A stretch of 64,000 nucleotides of DNA from Schlesneria sp. DSM 10557 (GTDB lineage: Bacteria; Planctomycetota; Planctomycetia; Planctomycetales; Planctomycetaceae), in NCBI RefSeq assembly GCF_041860085.1, contig NZ_CP124747.1, positions 248,001 through 312,000 on the forward strand, given 5' to 3'. The position numbers and the translations under genes were made by a program. Below the pieces are notes generated by a model, which did not search any database, had not been told where the DNA came from, and worked only from the letters and a program-made list of their open reading frames with translations. Shown here piece after piece: positions 1 through 9,473 of the stretch (positions are counted from its first letter, which is position 1; every line of letters begins with the position of its first letter).

Positions 1-1909
1 TGATCCCATCGGCACAACAATCCTCCAGACGATTGCGAGCTGTACCATTGCTCGGTCTATCGACGTGGTGCGATGCGTCATGGCCATTTCGCAGTACCTG
101 CGTACCTGCGTCGCGAGAATGTCCATTACTCCGGTTTGTCCCATGAGTGATTCCGCTGTGCCCATTGGAACTGTGGTCCTTGGAACCGCTGTGTGCGTCG
201 CTTTCACGCTGTCCATTCGACGCTTGCGTTCCATTCGTCGAAGAACCGTTCTTAGCCTGCAGGCGACTGACGGTGGTGACGCTGCCCTGGGCATTTCCGT
301 TCAGGCACGCGGCCCTAGTCACCCGTTCATCCTTCTGCGGCTCAGACGCGTTCGTCTCGTTGGTCGACCCGAAACGAGCCTCGATCGCTCCCATGATACA
401 CTCCCGGATGACGTCAGGTGGGAGGCCATAGAGTGCACCTTGAAATGGATACCGTGTGAACACCGCTTTGCTGTAGACCCATGCCTCCCGGTCCTGCCAG
501 TGGACGTTGTCTCCCAGGAGCAGCTTGTACATCTCGTGCACATACGAATCGTTGCTGAACATGATGTGGCCAGCGAAATCGAATGTGAAACCGTCGACTT
601 CGATCGAACGGCACCATCCTCCGACGGTGTCATTCCGCTCAAGCAGTAGCGCATCTTTCCCCAGGTGATAGGTCGCACTTAATCCAGTAGGGCCGGCTCC
701 CACGACGACGACGGGATGGTGCGAACTCCCGGGATTGCCGGCGCGTCCAGGGTGCACTTCCTTCGTGGAGTTGGATACCGATGTGCTCTCTTTCTCGGAA
801 TTGATCGCCTCCGTGATCAAGTCTTCCATTTGACGGACGGTCCGATCCCACGAAGTGGCCTTCAGCACTTCACCCATGCGTTTGAGTCTCTTGTCTCGTT
901 CCGCATCAGACTGTTCGAGTGCCGCCACGCACGCCGCTTCAAACTCATCGACGGTGTCGCCGAAGTAAACGATGTCCGAGTAAGGTTCTACCACGTCCGT
1001 AATCGATGTGCTGACGATGGCTTTCTCGGCAGCCATGTACTCGAGCGTTTTGGTGGGACTGATGAATTTCGTGGATGCGTTCTTTGCGAAGGGCAACAGA
1101 CTGACATCCCAACCACTGAGGTACGCAGGAAGCTCTTCGTACTTCCGTTGTCCCAGATAATGAATGTTTGCTGCGTGAGGTAACCGGCTCGGCTCAATTT
1201 TCACCACAGGGCCGACGATGACAAATTGCCATTCGGGGCGTCGTTGTGCTAACCCCGCCAGCAGGTCGACGTCGAAGCGTTCGTCGACGACGCCGAAGAA
1301 ACCGAGCCGTGGATGTGGCAGCGAGGCCTGGTCGTGCGGTTCCTCGAGCGTCTCCTTCGCTTTGCCGAAGTGTGCTGCGTCGACGCTACTGCTGAAGCAG
1401 TGGACATGGGGATGCCGCGAACACTTCGCTCTGTAGAGGCTGGGCCCCCCGGTGAACACGAGCGCCGCTTTCTGAAGAAGTTGGTTCTCAAGTTCCAGCA
1501 ACTCAGGGGGGGCGTGAAGGAAGGCGGAAAGTTCATCCATGCAATCGTACACCACCAGCGACGGTTTCAGTGATTCGAGCAGGGGAACAGCCATCGGTGT
1601 GTAGCACCAGGCGACAGGATCTTGAAGTGACTGAGATGACTTCAACTGGTCGATCAGGCTCTGCAGTGCGGGAATCTGATTGGGATGAAAGCCCCCCTCG
1701 CGCACATTCGTGACAGGGGTGCATACGAAGAGGTTGGGACCCGCTTCGGTAATTCTCCATGACGGAGTTGCTGATTCATCGAAGACCGGCTCTTCGATGT
1801 AGAAGACGCGAGTATCAGTGCCCAGCCGACTCAAAATATGCTGAGGTCGCTGCCACACAAAACTCCATCGAAGATGGCAGAATACCACGATGTCATATTT
1901 CAAGTTCAT
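1..1909 (-). CDS. Fusion of a glycosyltransferase and a UDP-galactopyranose-mutase-like flavoprotein (3' end beyond window)
   Basis: An open frame runs from an ATG at 1909 off the left edge (about 636 codons). Residues 1-370 look like a group-1 glycosyltransferase: an N-terminal HLRWSFVWQRPQHIL block and a C-terminal SPTKTLEYMAAEKAIVST block typical of the donor-sugar site. From about residue 397 a second domain starts with the FAD-binding motif VVVVGAGPTGLS, then GGW, GHIMFSND and RYPFQGALYGLP, which resemble UDP-galactopyranose mutases, especially the eukaryotic-type branch. About 110 residues rich in Asn-Gly pairs follow (roughly 520-625), then the fold seems to resume (NRLEDCC). The gene is divergent from galE, which makes UDP-galactose. 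Inferred role: making and/or transferring an unusual sugar for a surface polymer. The mutase activity is inferred from similarity; other amine-oxidase-fold flavoproteins are possible. Confidence 0.8.
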   Translation of the reverse strand, partial: MNLKYDIVVFCHLRWSFVWQRPQHILSRLGTDTRVFYIEEPVFDESATPSWRITEAGPNLFVCTPVTNVREGGFHPNQIPALQSLIDQLKSSQSLQDPVAWCYTPMAVPLLESLKPSLVVYDCMDELSAFLHAPPELLELENQLLQKAALVFTGGPSLYRAKCSRHPHVHCFSSSVDAAHFGKAKETLEEPHDQASLPHPRLGFFGVVDERFDVDLLAGLAQRRPEWQFVIVGPVVKIEPSRLPHAANIHYLGQRKYEELPAYLSGWDVSLLPFAKNASTKFISPTKTLEYMAAEKAIVSTSITDVVEPYSDIVYFGDTVDEFEAACVAALEQSDAERDKRLKRMGEVLKATSWDRTVRQMEDLITEAINSEKESTSVSNSTKEVHPGRAGNPGSSHHPVVVVGAGPTGLSATYHLGKDALLLERNDTVGGWCRSIEVDGFTFDFAGHIMFSNDSYVHEMYKLLLGDNVHWQDREAWVYSKAVFTRYPFQGALYGLPPDVIRECIMGAIEARFGSTNETNASEPQKDERVTRAACLNGNAQGSVTTVSRLQAKNGSSTNGTQASNGQRESDAHSGSKDHSSNGHSGITHGTNRSNGHSRDAGTQVLRNGHDASHHVDRPSNGTARNRLEDCCADGI

Positions 1910-2314
1910 CTATCATCTCCATTGAAGGGATACTAGTACGACGACTTGCCGATCGGGCCGCAAAGTCTGTTCCGTGCCATCCATCTCGTCACACTCCGCG
2001 CCGCCTTCATTTTCATTTCATGTGAAGCGAAACTGATCCTCCATCTGCATTGTCTCAGCGGAGAAACCGATCACTCTTAAGGAATTCCAACCCGCACAGT
2101 CATTCGCCAGCGAAGTATGGAAAGAGAATTCTCATTCCCAATTTGGACGATCGTGCCGCTTATCGTCCCTTGGTGCATGATGTGAGATCGCCCACGCTGG
2201 AACAAAATCTCACAGTGTTTTCATCAATTCGTCATTCAGCGCATCAAGCGGCGCGTTGGTTGCACCTTAGCCGCGCGGGCAAGGGGAACGGTGATTTTCT
2301 CAGAGGATGCGACG
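1910..2314. promoter_or_regulatory. Divergent intergenic region with an 8-bp operator-like dyad
   Basis: This is the shared upstream region of the fusion gene and galE. It has no convincing reading frame. It contains a perfect inverted repeat, TGTGAGAT at 2181-2188 and ATCTCACA at 2207-2214, about 100 bases before the galE start. The 18-base spacing would suit a dimeric DNA-binding regulator, but this is only a shape argument. No clear -10/-35 pair was identified. Confidence 0.3.
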
Positions 2315-3319
2315 ATGAGTTTTCTCGTGACGGGCGGGGCGGGGTACATCGGCAGTCATGCAACCCGGTTGTTCCTCAGTCGAGGACATGACGTCGTCGT
2401 CTATGACAACTTAAGTCGTGGACACGAAGCCGCCGTACCCCAGGGACGGCTGATCGTTGGTGAACTGACCGACAGGCAACTTCTGGCCAGTACACTGAGA
2501 GAATATGACGTGGAGGGGGTCGTGCATTTTGCCGGCCTGACCTATGTGGGTGAGTCCGTCGAGGACCCTGCTCTCTACTATCAGACGAATGTAGCGGGAA
2601 CATTGAGCCTGCTCGATGCAGTTCGCGCTGCGAACGTGCGTCGTGTCGTCTTTTCCAGCACCGCAGCCGTCTACGGAATGCCGGATTCATGTCCCATTCA
2701 CGAAGAGTGTTCGCGATCACCGATCAACCCCTATGGCCGCACCAAGCTGATGGTGGAACAGATACTGGCCGACTATCAAACGGCTTATGGAATCGGATTT
2801 GTAGCCTTACGATATTTTAATGCAGCAGGAGCGGACGCGAGCGGTGAACTCGGCGAGGACCATGCTCCCGAGACGCATCTTATCCCGCTGGTGCTGCAAG
2901 TGGCACTAGGGCAGCGTAAATCAATTGCCGTCTTCGGAAACGACTACGACACTCCGGATGGGACCTGTATTCGGGACTACATTCATGTGAACGATTTGGC
3001 GGATGCACACCTTCGCGCGCTGGAATGGCTCGAACCTGGGAAAGCAGGGGCCTTTAATTTAGGGACAGGCCACGGCCACAGTGTTCGCGAGATCATCGAT
3101 GTCTGTCGAGCGGTCACAGGCAAAGAGATACCTGAAGTCATTCGAGACAGGCGTCCCGGGGATCCGGCGCGACTCGTCGCCAGTTCTGAAGCGGCACGGC
3201 GTGAACTTGGCTGGAAACCGCGATTTACCGACATTCAGGAAATCGTCGCGACCGCGTGGAACTGGCATTCCAAACGTCCTGCCGGTTACCGCACGTCACA
3301 TTCGAATGCCAGTCGGTAA
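2315..3319 (+). CDS. galE: UDP-glucose 4-epimerase
   Basis: Interconverts UDP-glucose and UDP-galactose in the cytoplasm. The 334-residue protein is full length. It has the N-terminal NAD-binding motif TGGAGYIGSH (residues 6-15), the SST triplet at 114-116, and the YGRTK catalytic motif (Tyr140, Lys144) of extended short-chain dehydrogenases. It ends with the family block RRPGDPARLVASS. The ATG at 2315 follows an AGAGGA ribosome-binding site; a GTG 24 bases upstream is less likely. It sits divergent from the glycosyltransferase-mutase fusion, so it probably supplies UDP-galactose for that pathway. Confidence 0.93.
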   Translation: MSFLVTGGAGYIGSHATRLFLSRGHDVVVYDNLSRGHEAAVPQGRLIVGELTDRQLLASTLREYDVEGVVHFAGLTYVGESVEDPALYYQTNVAGTLSLLDAVRAANVRRVVFSSTAAVYGMPDSCPIHEECSRSPINPYGRTKLMVEQILADYQTAYGIGFVALRYFNAAGADASGELGEDHAPETHLIPLVLQVALGQRKSIAVFGNDYDTPDGTCIRDYIHVNDLADAHLRALEWLEPGKAGAFNLGTGHGHSVREIIDVCRAVTGKEIPEVIRDRRPGDPARLVASSEAARRELGWKPRFTDIQEIVATAWNWHSKRPAGYRTSHSNASR

Positions 3320-3591
3320 TCTCGACGTTTTCGAAGATTTACTAACTGTATGTATATGAGGTTGCTAGCTACGCGCAAATGGACCCGGCTTAACGACACC
3401 AGAGATCCATCTAGTCAAGGTGCAGTTTACCGTCTGCTGTCGCCGGTGACCGAGGGACATGTTCAGCGGAGCAATTTCAAGCTGGCTGCGCGGCGCACCA
3501 GTTGCAAGTGGTCCCGAGTTGCGTCATCCACTTGTAGCGATGTCTGCTCCATCGATGTGTCCACTCTTCCGCTAGACCAAAGGACCCCGCC

Positions 3592-4383
3592 ATGTACCAT
3601 CACGTCAAGAAACTCATGTACACAGTCGACGTCGGCACTCCTGACCCCCGTTTCGGCAATATGCTGCTGGAACAGTTCGGTGGCGCGAACGGCGAATTGG
3701 CTGCCGCAATGCAATATTCCATCCAGGGAATGAACTGCGATGATCCGGCGCTCAAAGACCTGCTCATGGACATCGGCACGGAAGAGCTTTCCCACCTAGA
3801 GGTCATTGGAGCTCTCGCACGATTACACCTCAAACCGATGAAGGAAGCGCGGGAGGCTGCGGAAGCCGACCCGCTGGTGGCCATTGCGGGGGGAGGCGGG
3901 GTCTGCCTGTTCAACTCACAGGGAAATCCCTGGACGGCGGACTATCTGAAAATTACTGGCGAGCTGGATGTCGACCTGCGTAGCAACATCGCCGCGGAAG
4001 CGCGAGCGAAAATCGTTTACGAGCGACTGATCAATTTCTGTGACGATCCCGGCACGAAGGACGCCCTGCAATTTCTGATGACGCGCGAAATCACCCATCT
4101 GAAAGCGTTCACCCTGGGGCTCGAAAGTCTGGGTAAGAACTATCTGGACATCGGAGTGATCCCGCCATCGGAGGAAGTGGTGCATGTCTACTTTAACGAC
4201 TCCACCGGCCAGGGAGACGAAGGGGAAACAGACAGCACCGGTCCCTGGAACGAAGGGGACGAGTGGGAAGTCGTTGAATCGCCGGCGTTCGAAGATACTT
4301 CCCGGCAGGACCAGGTGAAGAATCTTGCCCGACAGCGAAAGACTCGTACGGCAAAGAGTCTCAACGGACGGAGCAAACGCTGA
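3592..4383 (+). CDS. Manganese (non-haem) catalase
   Basis: Disproportionates hydrogen peroxide at a di-manganese site. The 263-residue protein has the family blocks in order: VDVGTPDPRFGNMLLEQFGG, then GELAAAMQY (Glu35), TEELSHLE (Glu65, His68), AEARAKIVYERL (about Glu136) and REITHLKAF (His169). These match the expected metal ligands of the ferritin-like four-helix bundle. The tail from about residue 200 is acidic and then basic, as is common for these enzymes. It stands alone with its own intergenic spaces (272 bp before, 361 bp after), so it is probably a monocistronic stress gene. Confidence 0.9.
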   Translation: MYHHVKKLMYTVDVGTPDPRFGNMLLEQFGGANGELAAAMQYSIQGMNCDDPALKDLLMDIGTEELSHLEVIGALARLHLKPMKEAREAAEADPLVAIAGGGGVCLFNSQGNPWTADYLKITGELDVDLRSNIAAEARAKIVYERLINFCDDPGTKDALQFLMTREITHLKAFTLGLESLGKNYLDIGVIPPSEEVVHVYFNDSTGQGDEGETDSTGPWNEGDEWEVVESPAFEDTSRQDQVKNLARQRKTRTAKSLNGRSKR

Positions 4384-4425
4384 TGCGGACGATTGGTCCC
4401 CTGCGCATTTCTCGCCCTTCAATCA

Positions 4426-4446
4426 GCGTCCAATTGATTGGGACGC
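4426..4446 (+). terminator. Weak hairpin after the manganese catalase gene
   Basis: GCGTCCAAT at 4426-4434 pairs with ATTGGGACGC at 4437-4446, leaving one bulged G and a 2-base loop, 43 bases after the catalase stop. There is no T-run, so factor-independent termination is doubtful. The rest of 4384-4744 shows no gene. Confidence 0.3.
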
Positions 4447-4744
4447 GGGATAAAAGCAATGCCTCAGCTCAGCGTGCGGAAGATCCCCCTTCACGGAGGG
4501 GCTGCACAACTCTTCACTGTTCCACATCACAATTCGGAATAGTGGGCGGTAAGGTTTGGTGCGGCGGGGGATTCTTGGCCCGGAGTCGGAACGATTGGAG
4601 CTTTCCATGGTGCAGGTTTCACCTATCATCGGGGCGCGCTAAAGCACTCTTCCCGCCGACAACGTGATGATGGAGAGTTCCTCTGTCTCTCGGTGCGAAT
4701 CAGAAGGTAGGTGTGCCCCCATGCAGCAAAGGGGGGGGCCTGGC

Positions 4745-6082
4745 TCACACCCATTCCCTGATCAGGTTGCCTTCGATCAGGCGCACTGGGCGGCCGTCCG
4801 GGCTTTGGACGTGTAGATCGAGGGGCAGGCCAAGCTTGTGATAAATGGTGGCCACCAGGTCTTCACTGAAGTACTGGTTGCGAATTGGCTGACCCCCTTC
4901 GTCATCGGTGGCACCGACGACACTCCCGCCAGGGACTCCGGCACCGGCCATGACAGCGAAACCCGCGGAGGCCCAGTGGTCACGGCCGCTGGCGGAGTTG
5001 ATCTTGGGCGTACGACCGAAATCGGTGAGCCACACGACGAGGGTTTTCTCCAGCATTCCCCGCTGCTCAAGATCGATCAGCAACTGAGGCAGACCCTGAT
5101 CGATTCGGGGGAGCAGATGGCCTTTGAGCGCGCTGAAGTTGTTCTGATGAGTATCCCATCCCCCGTCCGAAATCGTCACGAAGCGAACACCGGCCTCGAT
5201 CAATCGACGGGCCAGCAGGCACTTTTGCCCGAACGAGTTTTTACCGTATTGTTCGCGTAGTTTCGGGTCTTCCTTGTCGAGTTCAAATGCCTGACGTGTC
5301 TCCTGTGCGGTGATCATGTCGAGTGCGGTCTTATAGTTTTCATCCAGTGCATCGAAGTCAGTTGGCTGGACGCTCGTGCTTCGCTGCAGCGAATCGACCA
5401 TCCCCAGAACGCGTTTACGCCGATCGACCCGTTCGTTCGTGATACCACTTGGCGGCGAGATGTCGCGAACCACGAAATTCTGGGCATTTGGATCCGCAAG
5501 GATCTCAAACGCATTGTGCTCCAGTCCCAGGATGCCCGCTTTCCCGCCACCAAAAGAGCGATCGACGGCATTGCCCAATTGAATGAACGGGGGCATCGCC
5601 GTTTTGAAACCCATCTGGTGGCTGACGACGGACCCGATGGTGGGGTAGTGCATGGCAGGATTAAATGGACGTCCCGACATGACGTGCTGGTCAGCCACCC
5701 CGTGACTGCCGTTCATGGGGTTCCAGCTTCGCAGCAACCCATACCGCCCGATCTCTTGCGCCATGCGCGGCACAATCTCTGTAAACTGCACGCCCGGAAT
5801 GGCGGTATCGATGACCCCATATTCCCCTTTGACATTGATCGGGGCCTGAGGTTTGGGATCAAACGTGTCGTGATGACTTGTGCCTCCCTGGGTCCAGATC
5901 AGGATGCAATTAACATCTGACAAATTTCCACGTCCCTTTTTCTCTTTCGACTCGGCCCGTGCTTTTGCGGCGAGGAGATGAGGAAGTGAAAGTCCCAGTC
6001 CGCCCAGAGTGCCCACCTGCAGAAAATTCCGTCGCGAGAGACCGGTACAATTACGATCCGTTTCAGGACAAATATTCAGCAA
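4745..6082 (-). CDS. DUF1501 protein with Tat signal
   Basis: A 445-residue exported protein of the DUF1501 family (alkaline-phosphatase/sulfatase-like fold), greatly expanded in planctomycetes. The N-terminus has a twin-arginine signal, LSRRNFLQVGTLGGLGLSLP, ending near an ARA cleavage-like site. Family blocks include IWTQGGTSHHDTFDPKP, GGWDTHQNNF and WLTDFGRTPKIN. These proteins are usually paired with a PSC1/DUF1549/DUF1553 gene, as happens at 33-37 kb here, but no partner is adjacent to this copy. The substrate is unknown; the His and Asp residues in these blocks could bind metal. Confidence 0.9.
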   Translation of the reverse strand: MLNICPETDRNCTGLSRRNFLQVGTLGGLGLSLPHLLAAKARAESKEKKGRGNLSDVNCILIWTQGGTSHHDTFDPKPQAPINVKGEYGVIDTAIPGVQFTEIVPRMAQEIGRYGLLRSWNPMNGSHGVADQHVMSGRPFNPAMHYPTIGSVVSHQMGFKTAMPPFIQLGNAVDRSFGGGKAGILGLEHNAFEILADPNAQNFVVRDISPPSGITNERVDRRKRVLGMVDSLQRSTSVQPTDFDALDENYKTALDMITAQETRQAFELDKEDPKLREQYGKNSFGQKCLLARRLIEAGVRFVTISDGGWDTHQNNFSALKGHLLPRIDQGLPQLLIDLEQRGMLEKTLVVWLTDFGRTPKINSASGRDHWASAGFAVMAGAGVPGGSVVGATDDEGGQPIRNQYFSEDLVATIYHKLGLPLDLHVQSPDGRPVRLIEGNLIREWV

Positions 6083-6262
6083 GATAGACTCCCCTCGGTG
6101 GCAAGTTTGTCGCAGGGGTCCTGGTCAGAGAGTTTTCATAACCCTCCGCACTACGTCGGACCCGATCCGCGACTGCCAGTCTAGGCGAGCCGACGGGCTG
6201 ATATCAAGAGACTCTTGCGCATCTTGAGAACCGTGCAGCCTGCCGTTTTCCGAAGGAAAAGC

Positions 6263-7858
6263 TCAATTCCCTTTACCGGTCATATTCGTCAACAGGTTAC
6301 GGGCGACCTGACTGACCTGAGCCTTGATGAACCCGGGCGCCAGCTCTTTGATCTTTGTGCCGACCGACATCAACTGGTTGACAACCTGCCAGGCCCGCTG
6401 CTTGTCGTATTCACGGTGCAGTGACCGAACGAGTGAACAGGCTCGGGCTTCATCCAGCAGCAGCGTGATGGTCGGGAGCAGGTATTCCTCGATTCCAAAA
6501 ACACGACCATTTTCGCGGTCGCTGCAGACGGGAACGACGGAAGCGAGGCGGTCAGAAAATGTCTTCCGTACGAACTCCAGGGCGTCGCGGATATTCCGTT
6601 CTTTAGGGCGTTGTGGATTCTCCCACGAATAGGGTGGCGCCCATTCCATGATGGGACTGAGGCCATCGATCTTCGAGACGACGCCGACAATCGCCGGGGG
6701 CTTAAAGCGATGGCGTTCCCGAAACCACGTATCCAGTTGATCCAGAATCGCGACGTCGGCCTGCTTTGCCGGGGATCGCACATCCATCACGAGCAGCACC
6801 AGATCCGCGTTCTTGACCGCTTCAAAGGTTTCCGAGATCTGCTGTGCGGTTGCGCCTGAGTCACTATAGCCCGGTGTATCGAGCAGGATCAGTCGATCCG
6901 AGTGCTCATTCATCCGCAGGTCGTAGCGTGTCACATCGCGTGTCAGGGGCAGGATATCAACGGCGGCCCGCTGTTCCCCCAGCAGGCAGTTGACGAGGCT
7001 CGATTTACCGGCTTTAACCTGTCCGATGACGGCGATCGTCACAGTCACTGCATCCGGCAGGACGGTTGTCTGGTTGTCGGGATCCGTGACGGGAATCGGT
7101 TCCAGCCTGCGCATCGCAGCGCGATATGCGGCGGATCCCCCTCGGAGACGTCCACTGTTGAGTTCAATCAGGTAGAAGCCCAGTTGCCGGATAAAAAGTG
7201 CGTAGAAGGTTCCCAGGATGTTTGTCTGAAGTTGTTCCGAAAGGGGATCGACAAACGCTTTGGAAACGGCAAAGCGTGCCAGACTGGTGGGATTCAGAAT
7301 GACAGAGGCGAGCCAGCCGAAATTGTTCGCAGTCCGCCACCAGGCGGGAGCATTCGACAGCATCCGCCATTGTGAAACAGTGACGAGATGGCTTCCGGGA
7401 ATGCTGTTACGGAGCGTCGATTCAAGATCTTCTGCCACCAGTTGAATCGTCGTCAAAAGCTCGACGACCGAGGCGGCTCCGAGAGGATCTTTCGCGTTGG
7501 GGTGGTAGTGTTTCGCAAACTCTGTCGCCAGTTCGATCGATCGAGTCGTGTAGAACTGGGGATCCGCAAGCTGTGTGGCGGTGAAGTCAACCACTCGCTT
7601 CTGCTCGGCTTCGATGAGTGCCGCGGCCGCGTGATCGCGGGGCGTCCAGTGAATCTTCGAGCCAATCTCGGGAAGCGGCACCTGCACTGGTTTGGCAAAG
7701 CGGTGCAGCAGCCAGGCTGAAGTCCAGCAGACGGTGATCGTCCACGAGAGCCAGAACCAGTTCCCGGACACCCACAATAGCCAGCCACTCACCCCTGCAA
7801 TCAGAATCAGTGGCAGCAGGACGAGCACAGAAAAAACGATAAACGGCCATCGAGACAT
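6263..7858 (-). CDS. Membrane-anchored Era/dynamin-like GTPase
   Basis: A 531-residue protein. Two hydrophobic segments near the N-terminus (about residues 5-30 and 34-52) would anchor it in the inner membrane. A helical region follows, then a GTPase domain with P-loop GQVKAGKSS (279-287), switch threonines in LPLTRDVT, DTPG (327-330) and SKID (395-398). The C-terminus is helical. The ATG at 7858 was chosen because it begins 31 bases after the upstream stop; a longer start would overlap the previous gene by about 90 bases. It is the last gene of the ECF-sigma operon, suggesting a role in an envelope response. The exact function is unknown. Confidence 0.85.
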   Translation of the reverse strand: MSRWPFIVFSVLVLLPLILIAGVSGWLLWVSGNWFWLSWTITVCWTSAWLLHRFAKPVQVPLPEIGSKIHWTPRDHAAAALIEAEQKRVVDFTATQLADPQFYTTRSIELATEFAKHYHPNAKDPLGAASVVELLTTIQLVAEDLESTLRNSIPGSHLVTVSQWRMLSNAPAWWRTANNFGWLASVILNPTSLARFAVSKAFVDPLSEQLQTNILGTFYALFIRQLGFYLIELNSGRLRGGSAAYRAAMRRLEPIPVTDPDNQTTVLPDAVTVTIAVIGQVKAGKSSLVNCLLGEQRAAVDILPLTRDVTRYDLRMNEHSDRLILLDTPGYSDSGATAQQISETFEAVKNADLVLLVMDVRSPAKQADVAILDQLDTWFRERHRFKPPAIVGVVSKIDGLSPIMEWAPPYSWENPQRPKERNIRDALEFVRKTFSDRLASVVPVCSDRENGRVFGIEEYLLPTITLLLDEARACSLVRSLHREYDKQRAWQVVNQLMSVGTKIKELAPGFIKAQVSQVARNLLTNMTGKGN

Positions 7859-7889
7859 GTTTGCTAGGTTCTCATCAGGAAGATTTACA

Positions 7890-8936
7890 TCACTTCTTCT
7901 GCCGGCTGCTGTTTTTCCTGGTTTTGCCGAGGAATCGCGGTGGTGGTGCGACTTCAAACCGTTCAAACAGCTCTTCAATCTGCTTGTGGTATTCGGGAAT
8001 CTGTTTGAAGTCAGCTAGTGCCTCCTCGCCCCGCAGTTCCATGGATTTTCGAATCAGGTAAATCTTCATGCGTGCTGCCGACTGATTCATGATCCATTCG
8101 CGTTCCGCTGGCTTCATCTCTTTCAAGATCTGAAGTTTCTCGTCCTCGGTAGGAAATTTGACTTCGTCACGTGCCTGTTTCATCACTCCCAAAAGCAGCA
8201 TCCGGACCATGACGTCGCGTTTGGAGTTGGGATTCAGTTTGCTGAACGTCTGCGCCGTTTCCTTGTTGAGCGATCCGATCATTTCCTGAAGCAGTTTTTG
8301 TTCCGGCCATGTCTGATAGTCCCCCCCTGTCGACTGGACACTGGCGTGGATCAAAGGGATGAATGCCGCCAGATCCGGATTCTCGAATGCGGGCTGCATG
8401 TGCGGTGTGTCGAGATGATCAGTCAGAACTTTCAGCACCGACTTCAGATCTTTGGGGACCAGGGCTTCGCGCTTCGTGAAGACTGTGTTGAGTTGCTTGA
8501 CGTTTTCGTCGGTCACCAGTTCCGCTGCGATCGGTGGATTGGATTCGACGGGCTCCCCCGGTTCTTCCTGTTCTTCCTTGAATTTCCGGACCAGAGCGAA
8601 TCGATGTGAGAGGTTCGATTCCTTCTGTAGTTCATCCCGCTGAGTCGGCGTCAATGTCTGGACCCAGACGGAATAGGTCTGAAGCAGGGTTGCGAGATTT
8701 CCACCACTGGCCGCATCGGCTTTCAGTTCGCGATGAAGTTTGCGGAAGTGCTCTTTCTCGGCATCGCTGAGCTTGCGGAATTCGGCGATGTTGCGGTTGA
8801 GCCGATCCCGCTCGATGGGGGACATTTTTTGTAATTGATTGGCTCGTGACGCAATCAGTTGACGGTCCACTGCACGACATGGATGGGTCGCGATGAGTGT
8901 CAGCAGAGTCATCAGGAGGGGGACTCGAAATCTCAT
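7890..8936 (-). CDS. Secreted helical protein of the ECF-sigma operon
   Basis: A 348-residue protein with a signal peptide (MRFRVPLLMTLLTLIATHPCRA). The mature part is highly charged and helical. Its start (SPIERDRLNRNIAEFRKLSD) resembles the periplasmic 'less than 50 residues between phosphorylation-like helices' pattern seen in DUF3106-type proteins, but I cannot assign a family. A basic tail (KTRKNSSRQKK) ends it. It begins 3 bases after the anti-sigma-like gene, so the two are probably co-translated. It may be a periplasmic sensor or partner for that membrane protein; this is inference from position. Confidence 0.75.
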   Translation of the reverse strand: MRFRVPLLMTLLTLIATHPCRAVDRQLIASRANQLQKMSPIERDRLNRNIAEFRKLSDAEKEHFRKLHRELKADAASGGNLATLLQTYSVWVQTLTPTQRDELQKESNLSHRFALVRKFKEEQEEPGEPVESNPPIAAELVTDENVKQLNTVFTKREALVPKDLKSVLKVLTDHLDTPHMQPAFENPDLAAFIPLIHASVQSTGGDYQTWPEQKLLQEMIGSLNKETAQTFSKLNPNSKRDVMVRMLLLGVMKQARDEVKFPTEDEKLQILKEMKPAEREWIMNQSAARMKIYLIRKSMELRGEEALADFKQIPEYHKQIEELFERFEVAPPPRFLGKTRKNSSRQKK

Positions 8937-8939
8937 GAC

Positions 8940-9437
8940 TTACTTCTCCTGCGGATCATCGAAGAGGCTGGACCGTTTCAATTCCCTGAGGAATTCGATG
9001 TCCTGGATTTCCTGATACTGGTCCAGATTCTCGATCGTTGGCAGATCCAGCAGCAGTTCGTCGTTCGGGTTGGGGATCAGATGCTGTGTGAGGTACAGGC
9101 CGAACCACGTACAGAGTGAGATCGACAGCAGCCACATGGCCGCGATCCCTGTCCGGCGAAGGTGAATAAACCAGGGCTGCTCCCGCAGGACAAACGGCTT
9201 TTCCAGTGCTTTCAGGTGCGACAGCGTCTTGTCCGCAAATTCAGGCGATGCATCAATCGTGGGCAGCAAGTCGAGTAGTTCCCAGGTCCGCGAGAGAGCT
9301 TCGACTTCATGACGCGCGACAGCGCTGTTCGCCAGTATCTGATCGATTTGCCGCACCTGCTCGTCGGGGAGTTCTCCGTCGAGATAGGCGACCAGATCCT
9401 CGCGTTGCTCAGCATTGAGTCGGACGGTCTTTTCCAT
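8940..9437 (-). CDS. Membrane anti-sigma-like protein
   Basis: A 165-residue protein directly downstream of the ECF sigma gene (36-base gap). Residues 1-60 (EDLVAYLDGELPDEQVRQID) match the first helices of anti-sigma domains that usually carry a zinc HxxxCxxC site, but no such Cys pair is present. One membrane segment lies at about 104-122, followed by a short outer part ending in charged residues. The likely role is to hold the sigma factor at the membrane until a signal arrives. The missing zinc ligands suggest a non-redox signal. Confidence 0.8.
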   Translation of the reverse strand: MEKTVRLNAEQREDLVAYLDGELPDEQVRQIDQILANSAVARHEVEALSRTWELLDLLPTIDASPEFADKTLSHLKALEKPFVLREQPWFIHLRRTGIAAMWLLSISLCTWFGLYLTQHLIPNPNDELLLDLPTIENLDQYQEIQDIEFLRELKRSSLFDDPQEK

Positions 9438-9473
9438 GGTGCTTCTTGAAAACGCCGGGACGTAAAATGAGGA

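Noticed and set aside
65-649. 194-codon plus-strand frame at the left edge
   Set aside because: It is antisense to the continuous glycosyltransferase-mutase frame, which has clear motifs.
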